From: Zhongshania aquimaris
Lineage (GTDB): Bacteria; Pseudomonadota; Gammaproteobacteria; Pseudomonadales; Spongiibacteraceae
Direction of reading: 5' to 3'
Length of the DNA: 64,000 nt
NCBI RefSeq assembly: GCF_019312595.1
Contig: NZ_JAHWDQ010000002.1
Span: 496,001 to 560,000, forward strand
A program made the translations under genes and the position numbers. Positions 8,795-18,061 of this stretch are shown piece after piece. Numbering within the stretch: the stretch's first letter is position 1; each line of letters opens with the position of its first letter. The notes under the pieces are model-generated. The model worked only from the letters and a program-made list of their open reading frames with translations. It ran no database searches and was not told where the DNA came from.

Positions 8795-9964
8795 ATGAGC
8801 CAATTTTCACTAACGGCAGATCAGCAAGCTCTGCTTGATCATGTAGATCGGTTTGCAAAAGATCAGCTCTTACCGCTCGCAGAAAGAATGGACAATGAAG
8901 AGTGGTGGCCACCGGAAATTATGAGAAAGATTGGGGAACTTGGTTTCCTTGGCGTTACAGTCGCAGAAAAGTTCGGTGGTGCCGGTATGAGCTTGCTAGA
9001 GGCGGGTATCATTTTGCAGGGCATGGCTAGATATAACCATGCCTTCGCATTGTCATGGGTTGCCCACGATAACTTATGTGCAAATAATATCTATAAAAAC
9101 GGTAGCGCGTACATACAGGAAAAGTATTTGCCAAAATTGTGTTCAGGTGAGTGGATTGGCTGTCTCGGTCTAACTGAGCCCGGGGCCGGTTCCGACGCCC
9201 TAGGATCTATGCGTACCAAGGCAATACGTGACGGCGACGATTACGTAATCAATGGAACGAAGATCTATATCACTAATGGCCCGGTTGCTGACGTATGTTT
9301 GCTATACGCAAAGACCGAGCAGGGCAAGGGGTCGAAGGGGATTACTGCCTTCGTTGTAGAAACAAACACTCCCGGATTCAAAGTTGCACAAAAGCTGAAC
9401 AAAATGGGCTTCCGCGGCAGTCAAACGGCGGAGCTCGTTTTTGAAGACATGCGCGTTCCTGCTAGGAATATTGTGGGGGTAGAGCACGAGGGGCATCGCG
9501 TGGTAATGAGTGGCTTGGACTTTGAGCGCGCGATGATTGGCCCTATTAATGTTGGTATAGCCGAGCGAGCGCTCGCATTGTCAGTAAATTACGCAAAGAC
9601 CAGAGAGCAATTCGGAAAGCCAATTGCTGAGTTTCAAATGGTGCAGTCGCGCTTAGCAGATATGTACGTTTGGACGGAAACGATGAAAAACTTCTGTTGG
9701 ACAGTGCTATCGGAGGTGTCGGGTGTGGATGAGACCCAAGCAGGTCATGGAGAAATTCACGCGCGAACAGCTGCGTCGGTTATGTATTGTGCAGATACAT
9801 CTAATAAAGTGCTGAATAACGCCGTGCAGATATTTGGCGGCAGTGGATATATATGGGAATCGGAAATTAATCGGCTATTTCGTTCTATTAAATTACTTGA
9901 GATCGGCGCAGGTACCACGGAGGTCCGTAAAATGATAATAAGTGGTGAAATGCTGAAGGCATAG
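8795..9964 (+). CDS. Acyl-CoA dehydrogenase, isovaleryl-CoA dehydrogenase-like
   Basis: The 389-residue protein is a full-length acyl-CoA dehydrogenase with GLTEPGAGSDALGSMRTKA in the flavin domain and a C-terminal IGAGTTEVRKMIISGEML. Glu244 in SGLDFERAM falls where isovaleryl-CoA dehydrogenase keeps its catalytic base, and the YEGT glutamate is absent, so a branched or bulky acyl-CoA substrate is likely. Together with the LiuC-like hydratase this gives a branched-chain flavour to the 6.5-12 kb cluster. A 287-base gap with no recognised feature separates it from the hydratase, so it may have its own promoter. Confidence 0.92.
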   Translation: MSQFSLTADQQALLDHVDRFAKDQLLPLAERMDNEEWWPPEIMRKIGELGFLGVTVAEKFGGAGMSLLEAGIILQGMARYNHAFALSWVAHDNLCANNIYKNGSAYIQEKYLPKLCSGEWIGCLGLTEPGAGSDALGSMRTKAIRDGDDYVINGTKIYITNGPVADVCLLYAKTEQGKGSKGITAFVVETNTPGFKVAQKLNKMGFRGSQTAELVFEDMRVPARNIVGVEHEGHRVVMSGLDFERAMIGPINVGIAERALALSVNYAKTREQFGKPIAEFQMVQSRLADMYVWTETMKNFCWTVLSEVSGVDETQAGHGEIHARTAASVMYCADTSNKVLNNAVQIFGGSGYIWESEINRLFRSIKLLEIGAGTTEVRKMIISGEMLKA

Positions 9965-10170
9965 TGTGGCGGATGCGCAATGTGAATACGAGCGTCGCAA
10001 GGATGTCCGTGTTGTGAGGTGTGGAATTAGTTAAATAGTCATCATCTGCCGTGGTACGCAGTTCCAAATTTCAGTGTGCTCTGTCATATCCCGCCCGCAG
10101 CTTCTCAGCAAGCGATGGCCGTCGGCTATTGGCCTGTATGCGTAGATTCTGTGTTTACAGATCTGGCCGG

Positions 10171-10195
10171 TTATAGTAATTCAATTGGACTATAA
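10171..10195. promoter_or_regulatory. Inverted repeat upstream of acyl-CoA ligase (gap 9965-10332)
   Basis: TTATAGT (10171-10177) and ACTATAA (10189-10195) are perfect 7-base arms with an 11-base spacer, 138 bases before the ligase start. The geometry suits a dimeric repressor. The rest of this 368-base gap is non-coding with no other recognisable element; the DNA after the repeat is AT-rich and may hold the promoter. Confidence 0.4.
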
Positions 10196-10332
10196 TATTG
10201 GCAAGAATTAAATTTGTTCTAAAAATAAAAAAGTACTAGCGAAATATCATCTAATAATTTTATACGTCGACACGAGCGCGGTGTGCTTTTTGCGTCTTTT
10301 CTGTGTTGTCTGTGAACAAGTGGGAATGAACT

Positions 10333-11898
10333 ATGATGAGTTGTACGCAGCCCATTCGACGCGCTGCACAAGTGACACCGAATAATACGGCATTAATCTG
10401 CGGTGATAGAAAGCAGACGTTTGCAGAGACTCAGCACCGGATATCCTGCTTGGCGCACTTCCTTGTGGACGGTGGTTTTAAGGAAGGTGATCGCGCTGCA
10501 TTGCTGGCTTTAAATTCTGATAGATACTATGAGATTTTTTTTGCTATTCCGTGGTCTGGTGGGGTAGTAGTCCCACTTAATATACGATGGTCTTTAGCTG
10601 AGCTTCTGTACAGCTTGAATGACTCTGGTGCGAGCGTCATGTTTGTTGATGATATGTTCGTTAGTTTGGCAGAGAAAATTAACGACGAACTCGGAGCAGT
10701 GATTAGATTTATATACTTAGGTGATGGCGCGTGCCCTGAATGGATGTCGCGTTATGATGTAATGATGGATGTGAGTGAACCGCTATTAGATTCGGGTCGC
10801 TGTGGTGACGATCTGCTGGGCATTTTTTATACCGGTGGTACAACAGGATTCCCAAAAGGTGTCATGTTGTCACACAATAATTTTTACAGCAGCGCGCTTT
10901 CTATGATGAGCGAAATGGGGATAAGGACTCCGGACGTGCGTTATTTGCATGCCGCCCCTATGTTTCATATTGCTGACGCCGCCGTGGGTATGGCCAATAC
11001 ATTGGCGGGAAATACCCATGTTTTTATACCTGCATTTGAGCCGTCTTCCGTGATGAGCGCCATCGCAAAATTTGAAGTAACGGATGTGTTACTTGTCCCG
11101 ACGATGATTGGAATGCTGCTTGAGCATGAAGGGTTCGCATCTGCCAAGTTAAGTTCATTGAGAAAAATAGTGTATGGCGCGTCGCCTATGCCCCTCGGTG
11201 TTCTTCATAAAGCGATGGAAAAACTTTCTCACGTGGCCTTGTATCAGGCCTATGGGCAAACCGAGCTGGCGCCAGTTATTACGATACTGCGACCTGAACA
11301 CCACGTCCTAAAGGGAGACGGTGCAGATAAAGTCCGATCTGCAGGTCAAGCTAGCGTTATTGTCGAGATGAAAGTTATAGATTCTAATGGCGCACCGCTG
11401 ATTGCTGGCGAAGTTGGTGAGGTTTTGGTGAAAGGTCCGAATACCATGCTTGGCTATTGGGGAATGTCTGAGCAAACCAAATCAACAATCAATGACGGGT
11501 GGGTGCACACCGGTGATGCCGGTTATCTAGACGACGATGGGTTTTTATTTCTTGTTGATCGTGTAAAGGACATGATCGTTACCGGTGGCGAAAACGTCTT
11601 CTCGGCGGAGATAGAAAATGTGATTTCTCAACATCCGGACGTTTTAGAAGTCGCGGTGATCGGGATTCCCGACTTAAAGTGGGGGGAATCTGTTCATGCC
11701 GTTGTACGCCTTAGCCCTTTTAGTTCTCTTGGTGAGAGTGAATTAATAGAATATTGTCGTGCGGCGATAACCGCGTATAAGTGCCCTAGAAGTGTGACCT
11801 TTGTGTCAGAACCACTACCGACAACCAGTGTGGGAAAAATATCTAAAAAGGATATTCGTAAACCCTATTGGGATGGCAGTGATAGAGCGATAAATTAG
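10333..11898 (+). CDS. AMP-dependent acyl-CoA synthetase/ligase
   Basis: The 521-residue ANL-superfamily ligase has the P-loop YTGGTTGFPKGVMLSH (near residue 173), the adenine-site segment YQAYGQTE, the hinge region HTGDAGYLDDDGF and the C-terminal lysine motif TTSVGKISKKDIR. It activates a carboxylic acid to the acyl-AMP and then the CoA thioester, and so primes beta-oxidation by the dehydrogenases and hydratase upstream. The acid is unknown: medium- or long-chain, isoprenoid or steroid side chain are all possible. A second ATG lies at 10336. It is followed after 96 bases by a LuxR-type regulator. Confidence 0.92.
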   Translation: MMSCTQPIRRAAQVTPNNTALICGDRKQTFAETQHRISCLAHFLVDGGFKEGDRAALLALNSDRYYEIFFAIPWSGGVVVPLNIRWSLAELLYSLNDSGASVMFVDDMFVSLAEKINDELGAVIRFIYLGDGACPEWMSRYDVMMDVSEPLLDSGRCGDDLLGIFYTGGTTGFPKGVMLSHNNFYSSALSMMSEMGIRTPDVRYLHAAPMFHIADAAVGMANTLAGNTHVFIPAFEPSSVMSAIAKFEVTDVLLVPTMIGMLLEHEGFASAKLSSLRKIVYGASPMPLGVLHKAMEKLSHVALYQAYGQTELAPVITILRPEHHVLKGDGADKVRSAGQASVIVEMKVIDSNGAPLIAGEVGEVLVKGPNTMLGYWGMSEQTKSTINDGWVHTGDAGYLDDDGFLFLVDRVKDMIVTGGENVFSAEIENVISQHPDVLEVAVIGIPDLKWGESVHAVVRLSPFSSLGESELIEYCRAAITAYKCPRSVTFVSEPLPTTSVGKISKKDIRKPYWDGSDRAIN

Positions 11899-11994
11899 AT
11901 TTCTAGACGTTTCCGTATACGCTCTCTTAATGAGAAAGTTGCCCTGTTTTTGATATGTGACCTAACGTTACTAATTTACTCAGACTAAATTGAT

Positions 11995-13152
11995 ATGCGT
12001 CATTCAAGGAAGTTATTCAACAGCGAGCATCTAGACAACGGCCGAAGCGATTTTGGGTGGCTTGTTGGCGCTATATATGACTGCCTTTCCGCTGACCGTC
12101 CGGTACAAGATTTGCTAGTTTTGCTAGCCGAATATTTCCACGCTGAGATGGTTTCGCTCGTGCTGAGTGCGCCCAGAAAGGAAAGTAATGGCAAGATCTT
12201 AATTGTAAGTCGGCGTAGTTTGGGGGAAGTAAACTTTTATGAGGGCCAGGTTATCCCACTGAGCTCGACCAGAATCGCACAAGTTTCTAAGTCACCTTTA
12301 TTTCCGGCGTCATTTTTTGTTGACGATACAAAAAAATGTAAGATTTATGATCTGTTTTTAGAGTCGGTTGACTTCTATAATTCGTATACGGTTGATCTAT
12401 TTGATTGTGGCGAGGCAATGACCTTGCTGAAGATAGGTCGCGGTCGGGGCTTAAATCATTTCTCGGACTTAGAGAAAGACCTAATTAGCGTTCTCGTTCG
12501 GCATATAAGACAGTTTATGCGTCTATGTAATCACATTGAGCACCTGGAGATAGAGCGCAATATTTGCCATGATGTTATCGATAAATTCTCGCTGGCATCG
12601 ATAGTATTAGATCAACGTGGTCTGGTAGTGCATATTAACGGGAGTGCTGAAAAGTTGTTGCGCATAACACCTGAGCTTTGTATTGATACCGGTAGAGTCG
12701 TAATAGATGACTTTGCTGCTCAAGAAAAATTCGAAGGGATTATAGCTCGCATGCTTGCTGCGCGGCACAGTGATGCTCCCTGCCAATCAGAAACCATGCG
12801 TATTTCGCGGGACGGACATTCGTTAGATATGGGCTTAGCGATACGACCGTTGGCGGGAGCGCGAGATATATCGCCAGGTGCGCCAGCGATAGCTGTATTT
12901 ATTCGCGATGCAGGATTGTGCTCATCTGCGCCTATCACAGTTGTGAGCGAGCTTTTTGCACTTTCACCTACTGAGTCTCGTGTCGCTGTGTTATTGGCTG
13001 ATGGCCTTAGTTTAGTTGAAATCACGGAATTTCTTGGTATGGCGCATGCGACGGTGCGTACGCATCTTAGGTCTGTATTTAAGAAGATGGGCGTTGACCG
13101 TCAGGCATTAGTTGTAAGATTGATCATAACTAGCGTGGCAAATTTAGCGTAG
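11995..13152 (+). CDS. LuxR-type helix-turn-helix transcriptional regulator
   Basis: This 385-residue protein ends in a GerE/LuxR-type DNA-binding domain (about residues 318-380): FALSPTESRVAVLLADG, then the helix-turn-helix LVEITEFLGMAHATVRTHLRSVFKKMGV. The middle (about residues 195-300) resembles a PAS-like sensory domain. The N-terminal 190 residues are unassigned and may be GAF-like. No receiver-domain Asp or autoinducer-binding signature was recognised. It probably senses a small ligand and controls nearby catabolic genes. It is one of only two regulators in the window and therefore a candidate for the recurrent TTAAACTCGCATT word, but that link is untested. Confidence 0.85.
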   Translation: MRHSRKLFNSEHLDNGRSDFGWLVGAIYDCLSADRPVQDLLVLLAEYFHAEMVSLVLSAPRKESNGKILIVSRRSLGEVNFYEGQVIPLSSTRIAQVSKSPLFPASFFVDDTKKCKIYDLFLESVDFYNSYTVDLFDCGEAMTLLKIGRGRGLNHFSDLEKDLISVLVRHIRQFMRLCNHIEHLEIERNICHDVIDKFSLASIVLDQRGLVVHINGSAEKLLRITPELCIDTGRVVIDDFAAQEKFEGIIARMLAARHSDAPCQSETMRISRDGHSLDMGLAIRPLAGARDISPGAPAIAVFIRDAGLCSSAPITVVSELFALSPTESRVAVLLADGLSLVEITEFLGMAHATVRTHLRSVFKKMGVDRQALVVRLIITSVANLA

Positions 13153-13247
13153 CCACTTCTTTGTTTTCCTGTTGGAATTATCTGTTTATCTGCCTGAGAT
13201 TGTATAGTGACCGTGTTTTATCCTCCTAGTTTGGTACAGAAAGCGGC

Positions 13248-14198
13248 ATGAAGATTACTTTGCACAATTACCCTATTTTTAACTTTGTATTGCTGGGCAT
13301 GTTACTTTGGTTTGGGAAGTACTTTATAGAATGGCAAAATAGCTATCGTATAGAGGCACCTAGCGATGAAGTGCTTCAGGTCCAGTATCAGGACTGGGCG
13401 CGTCAACACCGAGTATTCCCTAACGCTGAGCAGCAGCAAGAGATTAGGCATTCAGAACTTGCCAGTCGCGTTTCTGTCGCTGAGGCCCTGCGGCGCGGTT
13501 TGTATCTTGATGATCCGATTATCTATCAGCGTCTGCTTAAAAATGCAGATTTTCTAGGGATTGAAGGTGACGAATCACAAAAGATCAGCGACGCATTAGC
13601 GCTCGACTTGCATAAGAGTGATGAGCTTATACGGCGGCGACTTGTGCAAAGTATAGAGTTAGAAGGGCGCGCTACAGCCTATCCCCTACCCGAGGTTGAC
13701 GAAGGGGCGTTGCGTGCCCGCTACGCCGAACATCTTGATAGATGGAAGATTTCTCCACGCATTGAATTTCATCATGTCTATTTGAGTGCAGATAACCCCA
13801 ATATTCAGTCGAAAGTGGCTTCTTTGCAGGAGATTTTACGGTCAAACTCGATTTCTGACGAACAAGCTTATTCGCTCGGAGATCCCTTCTTATTGGGTAA
13901 TAAAATGTCGCTGACAGAGCTGCCCAGATTAAAAGATACCTTTGGAGACGATTTCGCCAAAGCTTTAAACGAAGTGGCGGTCGCTAAAAAACCAGCAGGA
14001 AACTTAGCGTCTTGGGTTGGACCTCTGGGCTCAGCGTATGGGTCCCATTTCGTAAAAATAATAGCGTTTAAGGACAAATCCTACCGCGATTTCAACGAGG
14101 TAAAATTTATCCTTCAGCAAGAGTATGTATTGGAATTAGAGAATAAAGCGCTTAAAAGATATCTAGAAAAATTGCTAGATAAGTACAAGTTTCAGTGA
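13248..14198 (+). CDS. Membrane-anchored peptidyl-prolyl cis-trans isomerase (parvulin/PpiC-like)
   Basis: The 316-residue protein begins with one membrane segment (about residues 10-27), then a helical SurA/PpiD-like N-domain, then a weak rotamase-like region (about residues 150-290) with IEFHHVYLS and the later GPLGSAYGSHFVKI. The parvulin signature is degenerate, so activity is uncertain and a chaperone role is possible. It would face the periplasm. Its stop overlaps the earliest possible start of the HupE/UreJ-like gene, so the two are probably co-translated. I recall this pairing from other proteobacteria. Confidence 0.7.
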   Translation: MKITLHNYPIFNFVLLGMLLWFGKYFIEWQNSYRIEAPSDEVLQVQYQDWARQHRVFPNAEQQQEIRHSELASRVSVAEALRRGLYLDDPIIYQRLLKNADFLGIEGDESQKISDALALDLHKSDELIRRRLVQSIELEGRATAYPLPEVDEGALRARYAEHLDRWKISPRIEFHHVYLSADNPNIQSKVASLQEILRSNSISDEQAYSLGDPFLLGNKMSLTELPRLKDTFGDDFAKALNEVAVAKKPAGNLASWVGPLGSAYGSHFVKIIAFKDKSYRDFNEVKFILQQEYVLELENKALKRYLEKLLDKYKFQ

Positions 14199-15223
14199 GG
14201 ATGCCATTAGTCGATATGCGGCATATAAAAATACTGTTCACCTCTGCCACGCTCATTTTTTGTAGCTTTTACAGTGTGGGTGCGAGTGCCCATAAGTTAG
14301 CTCCGTCGCTACTAAAAATTATCGAAACCGATACGGGTATTTATCAAATTGTATGGCGCACGCCCAAGAACGCTGAAGTATCACCTCGGCCGGTTTTTCC
14401 GGAATCATGCGAGAGTACTAAGGCGACCGTTGTTTCTGTTAATACAGCATTTGAGCATCGCTGGCACGAGGTATGTCAGGACGGCTTAGCTGGGAAACTT
14501 ATTCGAATTGATTCCTTGGGAGCCAGTCGAACTGTCGCGATGCTTAATTTTAAGCCTCTGAGTGGCGTACCTCAGCAACGTATACTCACGGTGGATGCGC
14601 CGAACTATATAGTGCCAGAAGGGCAAGGTGGTGGCTCGGTATTTACTCAGTATGTTCAGTTGGGTATCGAGCACATTCTTGTTGGTACAGATCATCTCTT
14701 TTTTGTAACTGCCTTGCTGTTGCTCGCCACTTCGTGGCGATCGCTGCTTAAAACAGTTACAGCCTTTACGCTGGGACACAGTGTTACATTGGCCCTAGTC
14801 AGTCTTGGGTTAATTCCGCACTGGCCTGCCTTGGTTGAATTTTCGATTGCGGTAACAATATTGATTCTTGCCCTGGAGTTGAGCCGACCCACTGAAGGGG
14901 AGGGGCAGCATTATATTCGTAGGCATCAATGGTTGGTGGCCAGCGCGTTTGGACTTGTTCACGGCCTGGGTTTTGCGGGAGTACTTCAGGAAATTGGTCT
15001 CCCATACGGAGACGTGATATCTGCGTTACTCGCGTTTAATGTCGGCATTGAATTAGGACAACTTGTCTTTGTTGGGTTTGTCGCCGGTTTATTTTTTATA
15101 TTGCGTCGTAGCTCGATACCCGCTTATCAATTCCTTAGATCTGCAAGTATTTTAGCTATGGGCGGATTTTCCGTTTATTGGTGCCTGGATCGTGGTACAG
15201 AGATGTTGGGCCAAATTTTGTAG
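14195..15223 (+). CDS. HupE/UreJ-family membrane protein
   Basis: The protein has a signal peptide (cleavage likely after GASA), an extracytoplasmic domain of about 120 residues and then about six membrane helices. These include HILVGTDHLFFVTALLLLA and LVHGLGFAGVLQEIGLP, the His/Asp-containing helices typical of the HupE/UreJ_2 group. HupE/UreJ relatives are nickel or cobalt permeases, but this long subgroup with an extra N-domain has no proven function. GTG 14195, ATG 14201 and ATG 14216 are all possible starts, and no clear ribosome site decides. It overlaps the PPIase gene by four bases if the GTG is used. No obvious nickel enzyme is nearby. Confidence 0.8.
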   Translation: MRMPLVDMRHIKILFTSATLIFCSFYSVGASAHKLAPSLLKIIETDTGIYQIVWRTPKNAEVSPRPVFPESCESTKATVVSVNTAFEHRWHEVCQDGLAGKLIRIDSLGASRTVAMLNFKPLSGVPQQRILTVDAPNYIVPEGQGGGSVFTQYVQLGIEHILVGTDHLFFVTALLLLATSWRSLLKTVTAFTLGHSVTLALVSLGLIPHWPALVEFSIAVTILILALELSRPTEGEGQHYIRRHQWLVASAFGLVHGLGFAGVLQEIGLPYGDVISALLAFNVGIELGQLVFVGFVAGLFFILRRSSIPAYQFLRSASILAMGGFSVYWCLDRGTEMLGQIL

Positions 15224-15327
15224 CGTTTTCCCTTTTGTTGTTTGCCACTAAAATAACAATTCAGGGATGAGGGTACGCTATAAATTAGATGTACTTCGCG
15301 ATAGGCCGTTATCTACGTGCAAATCAA

Positions 15328-15379
15328 CCATATGGGATTAGGGGGTTCGCTCGCGGCCGCGGACTCCCCTCCCATGTGG
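15328..15379. terminator. Long imperfect hairpin between convergent genes
   Basis: CCATATGGGA (15328-15337) can pair with TCCCATGTGG (15370-15379), and inner GGGG (15341-15344) with CCCC (15366-15369), around a core containing palindromic GCGGCCGC. It abuts the stop codon of the minus-strand TonB receptor and faces the HupE/UreJ gene, so it could end transcription from both sides. There is no strong T-run. Confidence 0.55.
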
Positions 15380-15380
15380 A

Positions 15381-17768
15381 TTAATCTAAGTTGCCGAAGT
15401 TATAGCGGAAATCTATAGAGTATTGGGTTTCATCTGGATGAGTAATCGCAACGTAGTTACCACCTTGAATTATTGTGTCTAACACCATCATTCTTTCCTG
15501 TTCCTCGGTCAAGTTCTTTGCATTGAATATGACTGCCCAACGCTTATTTTCCGGGCCAATAGCTAAGCGTGCATTGAGCTTGGTGGTCGCTTCCTGGAAG
15601 GTCTTTTCGTCTAAATCGTAGTCTAAGTAATGCTCGCCTTGATAGAGTACGTCGAGTGCAAACATAGCGCCCAAGCCCCAGCTAGGAATAATTGGGAAAC
15701 GCATTGTCGGGGTGAGACTGGCGGAAATTTTCGGATTATAAGGTAGTTGTTTGCCGCTAAGGTCTTGCGATGGCGCCGCGTCTTGTCCGCATTCGGGTGC
15801 GGCATCTCTGTCATCCCAGGTTGTCGGGCCGCAGGGGAAGTTGCCGTATTTCGTTTCGTTGAAACCGAGACTACCCTGTACTGTCAGCCATGGCATTGGC
15901 GGCAGCCAGTTAAAGTCCACCTCGACGCCCCAGGACTCGGCTTCTTCCACATTTGTGGTGAATATCGCCGTGCCGTCAAAAATATTTAGCTGCAGATTGT
16001 CAAACTGCATGCTGTAAAGGGTGGCATTCACCTCTAACGTTTGTTGGAGAAGTCTACTTTTAATACCTAGCTCGGCGGATAATGCTTCTTCTGGTTTATA
16101 TTGTAGGTATCTCGTGTGGATAACTGGGCCGGAAAAGCCACCGCTCTTAAACCCCTTGGATATATTTCCAAATACCGTTAGTTCGTCTACCGGCGACCAA
16201 CTTATGGCAATCTTCGGCGAGAACTCATCCTCATTTATTTGATCTTTCTCGTAGTAATTTTCGGAGCCATTGGTAATGGAGGGTACTGGCGAGTCGGAAT
16301 AGTTAGATTGCTCGCCGGCAATGGTTTCCGTTCCTATCCGCAAGCCAAGTGTTGTGATGACGGAGTCTGAAAGATGCCAGTCAGCCTGCCCAAACAGCGC
16401 GTAAGTCTCTGATTTAGTGTGGACAGAAGTTTCGATAATAACATCTTCGGCGAGCCCCGAGGTTATGCCGATATCGGCGAGTTGAGAAAATAACCCGCCT
16501 AGAAAAGCGGGTAGTGGCACTCCGCGCCCCTCTGCAATTACCGGTGCTAATGCGATCAAACCGTCGTACACAATGAAGGTCTTTTGGCTTACATTGGACT
16601 CCGCTTGGCCTGCGAAAACCCCAAACATCCAATCAATTGATTCGCCCCAGCCAAAAAGGGGAAGGCTGTCAGCGCTGTAACGTAGTTCAAACTGCTGTTG
16701 CTTATATCGGTCAGGGCCGTCAGTTTGGAAATAGCCGGAATTGATGGGGCTGAAATCTGTATCTAATAGAAAAGGGGTGTCGATTCTGGCCCAGCTGACC
16801 AAGGCGCTGATACTGCTGTTTCGAAATTGTAAAAAGTCACCAATATCGATATTCGCTTTCAGCGCAATGGCATCGCTAGCACGATTAGAATATGTTGGAG
16901 AATTAGAAGATCGGGTGTCATTAAACTCGTCATCCTCTATTTTTGGATCTCTCTGTGCATAGGTGCTGCGTGCGGTGTCTGTAAGATGGGAGCTCTGAAA
17001 GCCATTACCTACGCCCTCATATTCAGTGCTAAAGGCGATTAGCTTAAGTTCTATGTCTTCATGGGGGAGGTAATCAAGTCGCACACGTACTGATTCATCT
17101 TTAAATTCCTCTTTTTCGTCGTTGCGCGCGGTATTGTATAGCCCAAGATATTTCTCCCGCTTTCGCCAACTGATGCGAGCAGCAAGAACATCGTCAATAA
17201 TCGGGAAGCTAACCGCCGCTTCGTAACGCTTGCCATCGAGTCGCTCTTCCGCCACTTGGACGTAGCCTTCTGGCTCAAAAGATGGCGATTTTGTGGTGAA
17301 GTTCAGCACGCCGGCTATGGTGTTTTTCCCGAACAATGTTCCCTGGGGGCCGCGTAACACTTCCAACCTTTCCAGGTCGAATACGCCGTCATTGGTGAAT
17401 GTGCTGCGACCGTAGCTTATACCATCAATCACTAATCCTACCGAGGGCTCTATATTTCTTGCCAGCGGTGGAGATCCGAAACCACGGATCATTGTTGAAC
17501 TATACTGCGGGTTTGACGCAGTGAATTTAACATTAGGTGTATATTGTACTAAGTCTTGAGCGTCAACAATTGCAGCTTCGCTAGCCATATCTCCCGATAA
17601 AGCCGAGACCGACATGGGTACGTCTTGAAGGCTCTGGGCTCGCTTTTGAGCAGTAACAATCACCTCTTCGAGCACTCTGCCTTGATTAGCTTGCGTGGAA
17701 AGAGCGATTGAACTAGCGGAAAACATAAGAACTATTACGCAAGGGCGTACATTAAATTTCGATGTCAT
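15381..17768 (-). CDS. TonB-dependent receptor
   Basis: This 795-residue receptor has a signal peptide (about residues 1-27), the TonB-box-like EEVIVTAQKR, a plug with RGFGSPPLARNIEPSVG and LRGPQGTLFGKNTIAG, and a long beta-barrel ending YSIDFRYNFGNLD. It should transport a large hydrophobic or complexed substrate across the outer membrane. The five residues after the last aromatic strand give a slightly unusual C-terminus. Upstream, 91-150 bases before the ATG, are ten tandem CTAGTT hexamers, which could affect expression. It lies in tandem behind another receptor gene but with a 293-base gap, so it is probably transcribed separately. Confidence 0.93.
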   Translation of the reverse strand: MTSKFNVRPCVIVLMFSASSIALSTQANQGRVLEEVIVTAQKRAQSLQDVPMSVSALSGDMASEAAIVDAQDLVQYTPNVKFTASNPQYSSTMIRGFGSPPLARNIEPSVGLVIDGISYGRSTFTNDGVFDLERLEVLRGPQGTLFGKNTIAGVLNFTTKSPSFEPEGYVQVAEERLDGKRYEAAVSFPIIDDVLAARISWRKREKYLGLYNTARNDEKEEFKDESVRVRLDYLPHEDIELKLIAFSTEYEGVGNGFQSSHLTDTARSTYAQRDPKIEDDEFNDTRSSNSPTYSNRASDAIALKANIDIGDFLQFRNSSISALVSWARIDTPFLLDTDFSPINSGYFQTDGPDRYKQQQFELRYSADSLPLFGWGESIDWMFGVFAGQAESNVSQKTFIVYDGLIALAPVIAEGRGVPLPAFLGGLFSQLADIGITSGLAEDVIIETSVHTKSETYALFGQADWHLSDSVITTLGLRIGTETIAGEQSNYSDSPVPSITNGSENYYEKDQINEDEFSPKIAISWSPVDELTVFGNISKGFKSGGFSGPVIHTRYLQYKPEEALSAELGIKSRLLQQTLEVNATLYSMQFDNLQLNIFDGTAIFTTNVEEAESWGVEVDFNWLPPMPWLTVQGSLGFNETKYGNFPCGPTTWDDRDAAPECGQDAAPSQDLSGKQLPYNPKISASLTPTMRFPIIPSWGLGAMFALDVLYQGEHYLDYDLDEKTFQEATTKLNARLAIGPENKRWAVIFNAKNLTEEQERMMVLDTIIQGGNYVAITHPDETQYSIDFRYNFGNLD

Positions 17769-17858
17769 GTGATTTGCTCAAGTTATTATTTTATGTTCGG
17801 GGAATCGTGCGTCCCGATTGCCCTAATTTATGATTTCGCTTTCGGCTACTTATACTTA

Positions 17859-17918
17859 CTAGTTCTAGTTCTAGTTCTAGTTCTAGTTCTAGTTCTAGTT
17901 CTAGTTCTAGTTCTAGTT
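17859..17918. repeat. Ten perfect tandem CTAGTT hexamers
   Basis: The 60 bases are ten uninterrupted copies of CTAGTT, seen on the minus strand as AACTAG. They lie in the 293-base gap between two receptor genes, 91-150 bases upstream of the start of the 15381-17768 receptor. Perfect short tandem repeats of this kind are prone to slipped-strand copy change. Each unit would alter spacing by 6 bases, about half a helical turn. This is not a coding repeat and not CRISPR-like. Confidence 0.97.
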
Positions 17919-18061
17919 TTTATTCCAAATTGAGGAGATTTAGTTAACGCGAGCGAGTCAATACTATGATTCTATAGAGTATGAATTTTCACCAGAAGAT
18001 CGCATTCGTGAACACTAAATAGACAAGCGGTGGCTAATCGGAGAAAGGTCGTGATCCATAA

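Noticed and set aside
17859-17918. CRISPR array
   Set aside because: The repeats are contiguous hexamers without spacers and there are no cas genes nearby.
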